Shown here: piece after piece, positions 39,601 to 50,777 of the stretch
Layout of the letters: every line of letters starts with the position of its first letter
Numbering within the stretch: the first letter of the stretch is position 1
Assembly: GCA_964036155.1 (NCBI GenBank)
Contig: OZ038423.1
Location: 74,415,249-74,479,248 of the forward strand
Reading direction: 5' to 3'
Source of the DNA: Diploscapter coronatus
Lineage: Eukaryota > Nematoda > Chromadorea > Rhabditida > Rhabditidae
DNA: 64,000 nt
Notes under the pieces: model-generated
What the model was told of the DNA's origin: nothing
What the model saw: only the letters and a program-made list of their open reading frames with translations
The model's database searches: none
Made by a program: the position numbers and the translations under genes

Positions 39601-42600
39601 ACTTTTAAAATAAAATTAAAGAATATTTATTTCAGTCTCAATTTTTCAGCCTTTATTGGATGTATTCGAAAGTTGTCTATATCATGTGCATTGAAATTAA
39701 ATTATTTCATTTTATCGAATAAAATTTTCATATGAAATCTGAGATTATTGTAATCAAACTTTATGTTATGTTAATTTCTCCGACTTTTCGCCATTTATTC
39801 GTTTGTGGATCGTATTCCTCGATTACATTACAAAAATTTGCATCTAGTTCTTGAAATCTAAGTTAACAAATGTCTCGTATAAAGATATGCAAAGCCTCAA
39901 CTCACCCTCCGATTGCATACAATTTCCCGTTAGCGACAATGAGCGAATGAAGATGTCTTGCATAATTCATATCAGCGATTCGAGAAATTCGACTGTCGAC
40001 TGAAGCTGAGGGGTTGAAACACAGACAGGATTTGAATACTTCATCACCACTAAATATATAATGATAGATTATCTATCATATAAAATTAGCGACTTCCATC
40101 CTCCAGTTATGTAAATTCTTCCATTTGATGATACAACTCCGAAATAACCTCGTGTTTCTGGAATCTCTCCAATTTCAATCCATTCCCGTTCATCGTCTGA
40201 TAATCGATATATCTTTCTACTTTCATAACCATCAATAACTGAATATCCATAATTACAATAATGAATATGCTATGATGTGACCGTATAATATTCCATCGCA
40301 TGTTATTGTTTGAACATCACTAACTGGAAGAGGAAAAGCAGGTCCTGTTTGCCATTGTTCATCTATTAAAACCTGAATAAATTATTTCATGGACTTTCAT
40401 TCGTTCTTCTTACGTTAACTTGATTCGTGTCCCCACCCAAATAATACAATTTATCTTTAAAATAAGCGACAGATACAAAATTACGCCGTTCAGGAGAATC
40501 TGGGCCTGTAAAATTCTTTGAATTGATCATTCATGAATTTGTTGATAAGACCTTTAGTGATTTGTCGAGTATTCAAGTCAAAGATCTCAAACGATTCATT
40601 ACTGCTGTTAAATCCAAAAATCTGAAATCTGAGAAATTATTCAAAATAACGAACATAAGAATTTACTTTATTCTGTGTAGTTGCTACTCGATATGGCCAA
40701 TACAAATTGCGGAATTTTGCAATCTCTTCTACTGAGCAGGTAAATGAATCGAACAAGCCTATTCTTCCTTCTTTTTTATCATTATTTCGACAATAATCTA
40801 AATTATTACGAATCTTTTCAATCTCTTAGCTTCCAATATAATTTCTTACGATAACATAAAATTCTCCTCTCGAGCGCTATCGGCAGATATTTCTTGATTA
40901 TTCGCATCATTCGATTGTTAGTCCAGGCCAATTGTCCCAGATCTTTGAATTCGGGATATTCGCAGATCAACAATATAATTTCGACTGGTAAATTGGCTAG
41001 CATCTTTGTTAAGAGACCTAAACAATCAGCAGTATTATTTCGAAATGGAAATAGTAGAAGAGTATTGATTGAATGAGAAAGTTTGGAATTAATGCGTTTG
41101 AAATTGATCATTGAAGAAAGGAGAACGAAACTACTAAATTGATACTTCGCAATCTTTATCAGACTAAAAAACGATTTCTGAACATGGTTTATCATTTAAG
41201 ACAGCTTGTGAGAGACTCGGCTCTCCATAGAGAGGGAGGTGGCCAATGGCAAAAGTGCCATTTTCCGGGATTTTTGGTGTTAACTAACTATATTCGACTT
41301 GAGAACCATAATTCTGGGTTTTTTTTTCTGGCAGTTTCAAGTTCAAGTTCGGGTACTGGAGTTTGGGGGTCAAGTTTTAAAAGTCATTCTGATACCCCAA
41401 TATATTTTTTAGAAAGTACATTCCATGGTTATGCTTATCCTTTTTTTGTAACTTCTCAAAAATCTTTCATAGCAAAAAAGTTTTCTTTATACCTCCTGAC
41501 GGGTGTCAAATCGTCAAAACTCCTAACTTTAATCTCCTCGTAGCCCCGTCCACTTCTGAGGGCCTGGTCTTCCCATTTTTATGTTTAGGGCCCATGGGTG
41601 TATCCATTCATATGGATTTGATTCGGATTCAAGAGACTTTTGCAATTGTCCGGACCCCTTTGACAGTCATTCGTGGAATGACTCGTAATAACGGGACGAG
41701 AGATGGTGACCGAATTTTTGCGGTGAAACAGTCCTAAATCTGGCTAAAAGAGAGATCGTAGTTTTCTAATTAAAACATATTTTGACAAATTATGAATTTC
41801 TTGCAGACCGCCCGAAGGCTATCTGATGTGCCCGTTTTCAAGCGAGCCGACTTTCCTCGATTCCTTCAAATCGAACCTCGCACGCGAAGCCAACGCCACT
41901 TATTGCAATACGACGCCTAATTATACAGTGGGTTTTGGAAAAGCGTTGTTTATCAAACTTTATGAGCTTTTCCAATTATATTACAAGCTTACAGCAAAAT
42001 ATTTTTGAAGATCACATTTTCAATAGAAGGTGTTTGGAATTTCATTCTTGGAACATTCGGACTCGGGAACGAATTTTAAATCTGCATGGTCACAGAGTCG
42101 GAATGGAAATTTGTCTTATCTCTTACCCGAATTCCGAGGCCCAAACATCCCTGGAATTAAATTTTTCGAGATCGGAATTCCGAGCATCCAGTTTTCAATC
42201 TACCATTTATGAACAGTTCGAGAAATAAATTTCTTTCTAAATTTCCTCAACAATAATTGAGACATCAATTTCAGTACCAAACGCCCTGCCCGTCAGATGG
42301 CTATCACTGCGTGCAAATCGTGCTCAAGAACTATTCCCGCTACTTCGGCTGCGTCGAGTCCAATTTCTCACAAGTCCCCTCACGAATTCAGGTACCGTAA
42401 TTCTTTGTTTAGAAAAGAAAGAACAAGGATTTATTCTTAACTTTTCTAAAGTATTTTGGGTTGTAGAGTTTTAATGCACGTAATTTGTTAGATGGAATTA
42501 ATAAGTGGTGGTTGGTCAGGCCACTCCAATATTGCCAACAATATCGGGGTTTATAGAGAGCGATTTAGTCATTTTGTCTAGGCTTTGCAAAGGAAATTGG

Positions 42601-44840
42601 ATGATTAATATGTTCAGGTGATCATGCTGAACAATTAAAGCAGATGAAGAGAATTTCTCAAAATAAGAATTCATGATAATAGAATTATCATGACACTTTT
42701 CTTACTGTAGCTAGTTTTTGACTTAAACATTGAACACAGCAATCGACTAATGAGGGTTTTAAAGCCATTTCGAATGAAACTTGAACATATTTTACTTTCT
42801 TGTTTTATTTTGCTTACTTATCGGACTAGATGAAGGAAGATATTCGATGTTACGGAAACGTTGTGTTCATTTTGAGTTTATTTTGAGGCTTAGAAAATGT
42901 TTGTTTGAGCCAAGATTGCAAATTTTCAGATCAGTCCGGTTAATAAGATGGTCACCAGAGTGCCGATGACGAATGTGAAATTGCTAGGGTAAGTTGAGGA
43001 AAAATCGATATTTCAAGGAAATTTATTTATTTTTTCAGACAATGCTTTGATCTGACGCCGTGCGGCAACATCACAGTCGAGTTGCAGGAATCGGGGGTCG
43101 GTTTTATTTCCTGAAAATAAAGAAATGGACTTTCTTCAGAACAACTACTCGACAATAGCGAAGGTATGCTGCTGCAAGGGTAAACACTGCTTGGAGGAAC
43201 TGAAAAATCTTGACAAATGGGGTTCGTTCTATAGAAATTTAAAGAAAATATCAAAGTTTAGTCCATAAACATCGAGCCTTCCAAACTTTCTACTTGTTGA
43301 TTTTATGAAGCTTATCTGAGAAATCTCAAAAGATGTGGGATTCATTATGAAAGCTTCAAGTAAAATATTAAAGAAATTTCAATCTAGAAATATCGAAATT
43401 TGCCTTTATGGTTTTTTTCGATTTATTATTGATATTTGAAATTTTATCCAAAATATTGTTAAAAGAAAGTTTCAGCGGATTTGGGGAGCAAGCTGAGATC
43501 GAAGGAAGTGATGGAGGACTTCAAATCAAAATTTGACAGCTGGATACTCGCCATACTTTACGCCTCTTGCTCAAGTAAGATCATACTGATCTTTTTAAAT
43601 CCTTATCAATAATCTTTTCTTACCTTATTAATTTACTTTCGAATATTTGTTTTTTTCCAATTTCAGCCCTAATCTCCGTCTCGCTCATCCTGCATTACTA
43701 CACGAAGCGACGTCGCATGATGATAATCAAAAGAGCCAGAAAAGTCGGTTAGTCTTCAGACTATTCTGATATTTGATTAATTTTAATTTTTCTTTATAGC
43801 GTATCTTCGTAACATATGAAGCTTGTTATTATCGCTTTTCTTGATTATTCAACTTTTCAACAATATCCTTCTATCTTAACATCTTCATGAAGTTGTTTGA
43901 AACATAACCATGTCATATGTATAATTAGGATTGCTCTGATTTCATAAGTCCCATTTATCTAACAATAAACCTGGGTTTGAGAAGTGGAGAGCAATCACGA
44001 CGGCCTGCAGACGCACCACACTGTGCAGACGACGAAATCGCCCAGCAGAGGGCCACCGTCCGCGAAGCTAGCTCTAAATGGGGATAAGGACAGGGTTGCC
44101 ACGACGCCCAAGTCAGCATTTTTTATCTCTTATTAAATTATATCTTATTTACTTCTTGAAAATATCCTTTATCGCATTGGGAGCTTAACGAATCTAATTT
44201 TTTTCTGATCAAATATTATTGAATTAGGCAGCGGACTGCTGAAAATACTAGTTCTTGGATTTTCTTCCATTCTGCCAAAATTCATTGTTTTCAGAATTAT
44301 GAAAATATAAGAATACAGTGACGCCTTTGTTTTTAGAACCTCGACCAAATCGAGCAATAGGGAAATGGGCAAAACGAAAACCTCAACAGGAACAAAGTGA
44401 GATTTTTAGAAACGAAAAAATGAATTAAAGTGTTTCAGAATCTCAACGAACGAAAAGGAGAAGGTGAAAAAGGACAGGAGCGAAAAAGGCGAGAAAGAGA
44501 AGGAGAAAGGAGGCAAGGCCGTACACACCAATGGTCAAAAAGGTACGCCATTTTTATTATTTTTTGTTTGATTTTTTAAAGTAAATTTAAGAGGAATCAT
44601 ACTTTCTCTTCGAGTTTACAACTTTCATCTTTAAATTGTTTCACTTTTTTCAACTTCGATGTTTCACCATTTCCTATCGATAATCCGATCAGCTTCCCCC
44701 TTGAATAGAAATTGAAAAACAAAATCGTGCTTTGCAAAAATTTCAAGATAACTTTGTTTGAACATTTTCCCTAATCATTCAGTACGCGATCCGCATTTCC
44801 CTACGAAATAGCTTATCATTTGCTTGCAGTGAAACGATGA
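36626..44840 (+). CDS. single-pass membrane protein with Ly6-like Cys-rich ectodomain
   Basis: Twelve exons give 346 residues: 36626-36747, 41807-41927, 42275-42391, 42930-42988, 43039-43096, 43140-43221, 43476-43574, 43667-43747, 43985-44111, 44337-44396, 44439-44542, 44830-44840. A signal peptide (TTALLVCLLVLQLLAGVGG) precedes an ectodomain of about 160 residues. That domain has about a dozen cysteines, several N-glycosylation sequons (NAT, NTT, NYT) and a CCCKGKHCL motif like the closing cysteines of Ly6/activin-receptor three-finger domains. A membrane helix (WILAILYASCSTLISVSLIL) leads to HYYTKRRR and a cytoplasmic tail very rich in Lys, Glu, Ser and Thr. No kinase or other known domain is visible. 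The stop lies in a 4-codon last exon. The three-finger assignment is inferred from the cysteine pattern. Intron 1 (36748-41806) holds two antisense kelch genes. Confidence 0.75.
37167..38751 (-). CDS. kelch protein, copy C, with signal peptide instead of F-box
   Basis: Ten exons give 392 residues: 38668-38751, 38553-38621, 38314-38509, 38137-38267, 38025-38094, 37860-37972, 37728-37818, 37531-37684, 37340-37486, 37167-37290. From KTLFY onward it matches copies A, B and D exon by exon (LIYYNDEGWEGRICLF, YYLCGED, YITGGW, YVIGG, EYDPQTNKWRE). The F-box exon is absent. Instead ATG 38751 starts a hydrophobic leader (LLCLYLALNCIRLAL). A Ser/Asn/Thr-rich linker follows with sequons NVT, NIS, NLS and NYT, which suggests secretion. 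Phases across the new junctions are consistent (0, 0, 1). The exon 8 donor GT six bases upstream (used as an alternative in A and B) is mutated to AT, but AA|GTCG keeps the frame. The gene is nested antisense in intron 1 of the Cys-rich membrane protein. Expression is unknown. Confidence 0.65.
38752..39600. other. spacer between kelch copies C and D
   Basis: Upstream flank of copy C and, from about 39630, the 3' flank of copy D. No exon recognised. It lies within intron 1 of the membrane protein gene. Confidence 0.4.
39761..41003 (-). CDS. F-box/kelch protein, copy D
   Basis: Eight exons give 307 residues: 40850-41003, 40667-40797, 40552-40621, 40414-40505, 40282-40372, 40094-40238, 39906-40049, 39761-39857. 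It has an F-box (LPVEIILLICEYPEFKDLGQ) and about six kelch blades (YYLGGDT, YITGGW, YAIGG, EYDPQTNKWRKVGE), with an open frame throughout. The 5' flank to about 41215 is homologous to that of copy B. The GG|GT donor variant is AT here too, so AA|GTCG is the likely donor. It is nested in reverse orientation in intron 1 of the Cys-rich membrane protein. It is inferred to be an SCF substrate adaptor. Confidence 0.8.
41380..41680 (+). mobile_element. diverged arm of the palindromic TTAA element
   Basis: Segments such as ATAGCAAAAAAGTTTTCTTT, TAATCTCCTCG and CCCAT-GGG-TGTATCCA occur in the same order and spacing as in the right arm of the 20482-22444 element (about 22195-22370), but with many differences. 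This is an old, single-arm relic. Confidence 0.6.
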
Positions 44841-47800
44841 AATAGTGGAACCCTCGCATCCTCGCGTGCTTTCGTGCACAGAAATGAGTCTCGTTGCAAA
44901 ATTAACCGAATATATGCCCTGCGCACGTTAAATTCCTCTAAAATGCCTCACTCGTTTAGACAAAAACAATCAAAATCTGACTCTTGGGGAATAAAGAATT
45001 TCAATTTGAAGGAAATTATTGAAAAAAATCGAATTTTCGTCCAGCCTATTTTCGCGCCATTCCTCTTCTATCCCTCTGCCCCTTTCTGTCTCTGCGTCTT
45101 CGTCCTTTGGCCTTATTTTTTCGACCAAACTTCTCAATATGCGCTTTTGTATTTGTGAACGAAATCGTCGAAGCCAGGCGAAATAGTATGAAAAATCTAG
45201 AGAATTTGAGGAGAACAAAGAACAGAGCAGAGAAAAGAGAATGGAAAAGAACGATATTTTGAGAAAGGGGAATTTGAGAGAAAATGAAAATCGCGGAGAG
45301 CGAAAAGAAAGCGATCCTCGCGCACCCAAAGTGCTTTCTTTTTCTTATTCTTTCCAACTTTCCAATGCTATCTCACATTTCCTTATTTCTTCCACTCTCC
45401 TTGTTCTCAGTGATCTTTCTCTTTCGACAATTCTCATTTTCTTTTTCACGACAAATCGTCTTTACAGACCAAGTAAAATTTAGTTTGAAAATTCTATTCT
45501 TCATTTCAATCGATTTTTCAATATCAGTTTCACAAAATTCTGCGAGAAAATTTTGAGTGAATTTTCTAAAAAAATTATATAAATTCAAAAATTTATCGAT
45601 TTTTTCAAACTCTTGAAAAGTTCTCTAATCGACTTACCATTTAGCTTTCAGTATTTTTCTCCGTTTTGTTTTGTTTACAAAGCCAATTTTCACACCGAAA
45701 GAAAAGTGCAGTGGCACTGAAAATAGGCAAAAATGGAAGGAGGACCGCTGAAAAATTCATGCTCGAAAGAGGGGAGTCGGGTTACTGGCAGGAAGACATG
45801 ACCGTGTCAATATTTTGCTTATGGTTAAAGATGGAAAGTAAAAGATGACTGAAATATATTCTTACTTTTTGGATACTTCAAATAAATCTCAATCTCCCCG
45901 ATAAAAGTGCGAAAATTGAACAATTCGGGACTTTTCTTCCATTTTTTTGCAGGTGAAAAAATCTCTTGTCTGAGCTCTTTTCAAATAAACAGCGACCCCC
46001 TCACTTTTTCTCATCTCTGTGAGGGGCTATTTCATTCCGTCTAATGCAAAAAATCTGGTGGACATTTTCTCAATTCTCAATTTCTGCAGCACAAAGAATG
46101 TTTTTGACTCTTTATGAGAAATTTCTTCTTTATGTGATGAGGTATGGGTCTTGAAAATAACCTAGAACTTCTACTTTTCCTAGATTTGTCCCTCTCAAAA
46201 TATAAAATTCAAATCCTGTTATCATATCTTCTTCCCTCCTGAAACTTCTACGTTTCATTATTGATAAAGCTAAGGACGCATCGACTGACTCATTTTTGTA
46301 CTTTCTACGTTTCTTGCTTACGATATTGTTTTGAAGAGTTCCTTGGTTGCGGTGACTGTTTGAACAGTTTCACATGCCCGTCGTAAACATTTTGAAAGAA
46401 AATATGGGTGAAATCTTTTTTTTTCTAAAAATACAACTCTTGTTTATTTATTTTGGGCAAAGACCGAAATTCATTTTGTCTCTTATTTCACGGGAGATAA
46501 GAGTCTTGTTTTCACTTTTAGGATTTTCTAACAAAAATAATTCTGATGTAGTTTCTCAAAATCAATATTTTTACTTCTTTCTTTGAAGACTCTTCTATAT
46601 TTCTTACTGTCTACGTGCTAAAACTTCTAAAATCGTCTGAACTCATTTTCATTTTACTTTTGAGACGAGTGGGCAAAGCGGTTGTTTTCAAATTCACCTA
46701 CCACTTATCCTCAGTCTGCATTCTTTCTCTCCACAAAGTTTGAGATTCGCGTCTCAAAAATCAGTATTTTCTTGGTACACGCGAAAATCTTTATTGTAGA
46801 TTTCAAAACACTAAAACTGAAAAGCTTTTATCCGAAATGATCATTATTTTTTTCTTTTATGAAAAAACATCTAACCAACTACTGTTCTATGAAAGTGCAT
46901 TATGCGAATTTGGCGTATTATACGATATTCCTAAAGTTCCAGCTTTTCTCTGAAGAAGTGACCGTAATTAGTGCCATTTGAGGAAAGTATCCATCGTTTG
47001 GATGCTTGAACGTTTAAATCACTACTTTTTGCTTTTCCAATTTCGATCGATAAAATGGCATTTCCGCTAGTTCAAGCTACATTCTTTTTCTCTGTAAAAA
47101 TGCTTTTCCGTAAGATGGAATGTTTCGATGAATTTGCGTTACGGACTCGCAACATTTATGCGTCACCCTTCGCTTCCCTTGCTTCTCGTTTAGTCCCCTT
47201 CCCTTCTCTTCTTCCTTTCCAGTTGGTCACTTTGCAAACAACCAATCGAATACATCAATACACATTTTGGCTTGCGTACAATACACGAATTGTTGGACAT
47301 CAACGATGTAAAATTCTAACGTTTATGGCTAGCAATTTTTCTATGAAACTGAAAAACGATACGTTTTGATGATAATGATTTTTGCGCCAAATCTTCTTCG
47401 GTAAACAATTGTCCTTTCAAAATTATTTGATTTTTCATAGAAATTTATTTGAAACATGGCACCTAAATAACACGTATGACTAAATGACTAAATTGAACTC
47501 CTCTAAAAACGATAAATTTTGATGTTTTTTCAAACGGACAATCTTTAGCTAACATATTTTTTAAATCAATTTGCCTTTCATAAAACTTTGAAGCACATGT
47601 TATCATATGATAAACTTTGGTTTTCAATTCAAGTTTTCTATTATTCTCGAATTTCGAAATACCTAAATTAATGTGCGAGGTATGGAGGAAATTGAATATA
47701 ACTGAACTTGAAACGCACTTTCGATATTTTCTCTTTAGAACATTTTCCAATACCTTATAGATTTCTTCTCTTGATTCCCAGCGCTATTCCTCACTCTGTT

Positions 47801-50777
47801 TTCTTTCTCGACATTCGTACAAACTTTGAATAGTTTACTATTACTACATCATATCTGTCTCTATTTATCATACTATTCCCAATTACCTTCTTTCTTTCAC
47901 TCTCGCATTTCTCCATACTATTCCACCCTTCTTCACTCTCCGCCTTTCATTCATTCGATCACTCTTTCGGCTCTACACGAGGAAGTTTCAAATGCGAAAT
48001 TTACACTTTGCAACCACCGAAGAACTGGCTTTTCATAGTTGAAAATTTTATTTCCATTTGAAAAATTGAAGATAGAAGTTGTTTAGCTTTTGAATACTAA
48101 AATTTCTATAATTCTGATCAAAATTTAGGTTTGCATCGCAACTTCATTTTATATGTTTCAAAGTTTTAATAAGATTCAGAATTTTGTATGGCATAGTCAC
48201 TTACCGTTAAGCTTTTCGCTTTCAGAAAGTTGATAAATCTCTTCGTTTCAAAAATCCTAGCTAGGGAGCGAAAATTTTCCCCACTCATTTCGAATTGACA
48301 GACCGTTTTTCTTATCAGTCGAGGTTTCGAAGGGCAAACGAAAAAATCTGGGGCTATCATGTTTGTGACAATCTCTCAATTCGAACAGTCGATTATCTTT
48401 GGTCAGCCTAATTTTCAATCCGAGTATCTTTACTTCTAAACTATTCTCGATTTGAGAACTGATTTCAACGACTTCTTTAAAATTCGCCCATTTCGCTGAT
48501 CACTCATTTGAATTGGCTACCCATTTTTTCTCCTTTGCTAACACTATTTCAGTTCAAAAGTAGATGGATGAAATTTTCAATAAGCCAATTTCAATTTTCC
48601 ATAATTTCTGACTCCTAATTTCTTTCTCTCTGCATCTCTTCCATCTCTCCATTCTCCGTACTTTCTCACCTCCTGTTTCCCTCTTCTTTTCACATTTGCA
48701 CTTATCTGCTGTGGATATCTGCGACACACGCGCCTCGCTCATTTTATTGTCACCGATTTTCCTGGATGCTTCCCTACAAATCGCACCAAGTGGATGGCCA
48801 GAAGAAATGAATACTATCTTGGTCTATGTTAAAGGATAGGGAAACAAAACAGGCCGGAATGTTGCTTTTAATGGTCTAGAATTTTAGAAAATGATTTTCG
48901 ATAGCCATATCAGATTTTTGATCCAATCATTTTGGTTTTCTAACAAATTTATGAAATCCTCACAGATGTCAAGCTATCGTAAGTTTTTTCCAAGCTATTA
49001 GAATTTTCTCTCTGGTTCAACGAAAATTAAAGAAAAACACTCCCCATATAATCCTTCTCCCGAAACCGAAACCTACATAAATCAATTATGTAATAAAACC
49101 CGCTCATTTAGCCTCGCACGACCACGCCAAAACTATAATTAGTTTGCCTTTGTTTTGAGATCTCGTATAGAGATAATTTACTTTCCGAAAGGGGATTTGT
49201 TATTGTTGACGTAGCCTATCTAGGATATTGATTTCTTAGCCAATCCATTTTTTTTTAGAAATTTTAGAAAGACAAGTTTATGTTGAAATGTTGACAATAG
49301 ACGCTAAATTTTTGTTTTATGCTTTTCGATACTGAAAACTTGTCGTAATTTTGCGGGTTTTAAGGGACCAACGCCAAATTTTAAAAGCAGCTGCCAATTG
49401 GCTCTAGACATAGCACACCACTCAAAATAACATTTGGTTTTTCATACCAATTTCTGAGAATTTCAAAAATATTATGACTTGTTTCTTTAAAAGTTTTGAA
49501 GTTCCTGCTACTTTCAGCTTTCAATTGAAATACAAAATGTGCAAGCTTTTTTCTTTCATTCCAGCAAGAAATAGCTTCAGACCCACGAGAAGTGCGCTAT
49601 GAAATTGTTGTTTTTGTCATTTCCTCTCCGAAAATCTTATGCTATGCTCATTTTGTACTTCGAAAGTTCTCTTTCTCTATGATTTCTCAGGGATCACGAC
49701 TCTTTCTTAATTTTAATAATTTTCTATCTTTTCCACTGACTATTTCCCTAAATCTGCTTATTTTCATCTCTCAACTTTCCATACTATTTCTCGAGTTCAT
49801 CCAGAGTCAAATGCGATGATTGTGTCTGTGTCCTTTTATTGTGCCGGAGGGGGTCCTTCCGATTTTTTGTATTTCTCTACCAATCTCTATTTTTCTATTC
49901 TCTCTAAATTTATTTATTTCTTGTTTCTTTTCCACTCTCTTATTTTCAGCTATCTCTAGTTCATCTCTATTTTTGCCATGGACCGCTCCATCAATTTCAA
50001 TTACGTTTTCGGCCAGAGAATATTTGGATTATTCATGCGAACAAGGGTAATTTAGGCTAATTGCCTTGCACTTGGAATTATTAAAGCGCGATTTTGAAAA
50101 TTTCGAGATTTCCATCCGAATTTTTTGAAAATTTGAATCTAGATAACCTTCTCTATAAAAAAATATTCGTAAAATTATAGCGATTCTCATTTTCTATAAA
50201 TTTTCAAAGAAAAACTTGATTTATCCCTTTATTTTAAAATGACACAAACATAACGCATGTCTAAATAGGGTAAACGTGTTGTGGAGAATGATATGGAAAG
50301 CGCAGAGAAGAATCATTGTTGTTTTGTTGCGCTTTTCTCGCATTCTCGATAAGTGCGATTTACGTGCATTCCGGCCAGTTTCCTGCGTCTTTCCGTCTCT
50401 GCGCCGTGTTGTTTTGAAGCGCAACGTGCCTGAGGCGAGGAGAGAAGCGAGAAGCACAAGCTTTACGACCTGTTTGTCTATCACTTCTTTTCTTCTCCAT
50501 TATTTTCCCAGCTATTTCGTGAATTTTTCTTCTCAATATTCCTGCACTATTTCATCGTATTATTTCTTTCTTTCCTTCCACTTTTTCTCGAAGTCTCTTG
50601 TTTTCACATCATCCTTCCGCTTTTCGTATCATTATTTTCGTTTCAAAACCTTTCGCACGCGCAACCTTGTATCTGGTGCATTATACATGTTTCGTGAGAT
50701 ATTTCATAATGTAAAATGCGTTTTATGAAACTAATATTTTGGCGGGAAAATTTAATTAATTTTTGAACTTCAGTAAT
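44841..50777. other. 5.9 kb intergenic region, no gene seen
   Basis: An AATAAA at 44990-44995 probably ends the membrane-protein transcript. The rest is AT-rich with pyrimidine-rich blocks on the plus strand (about 45330-45450, 47150-47220, 47830-47960, 48600-48700, 49590-49990, 50470-50650). No exon with family similarity, tRNA, snRNA or inverted repeat was recognised. It probably carries AMPK gamma upstream control sequence or non-coding first exons. Confidence 0.45.
50764..50774 (+). promoter_or_regulatory. splice acceptor just upstream of the AMPK gamma ATG
   Basis: TTGAACTTCAG ends three bases before the ATG at 50778, consistent with trans-splicing or a 5' UTR intron. Confidence 0.45.

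Noticed and set aside
47055..50728. Several 70-150 residue frames in the 5.9 kb gap
   Set aside because: AT- and CT-rich composition, no shared codon bias with known exons, no motifs; treated as chance frames.
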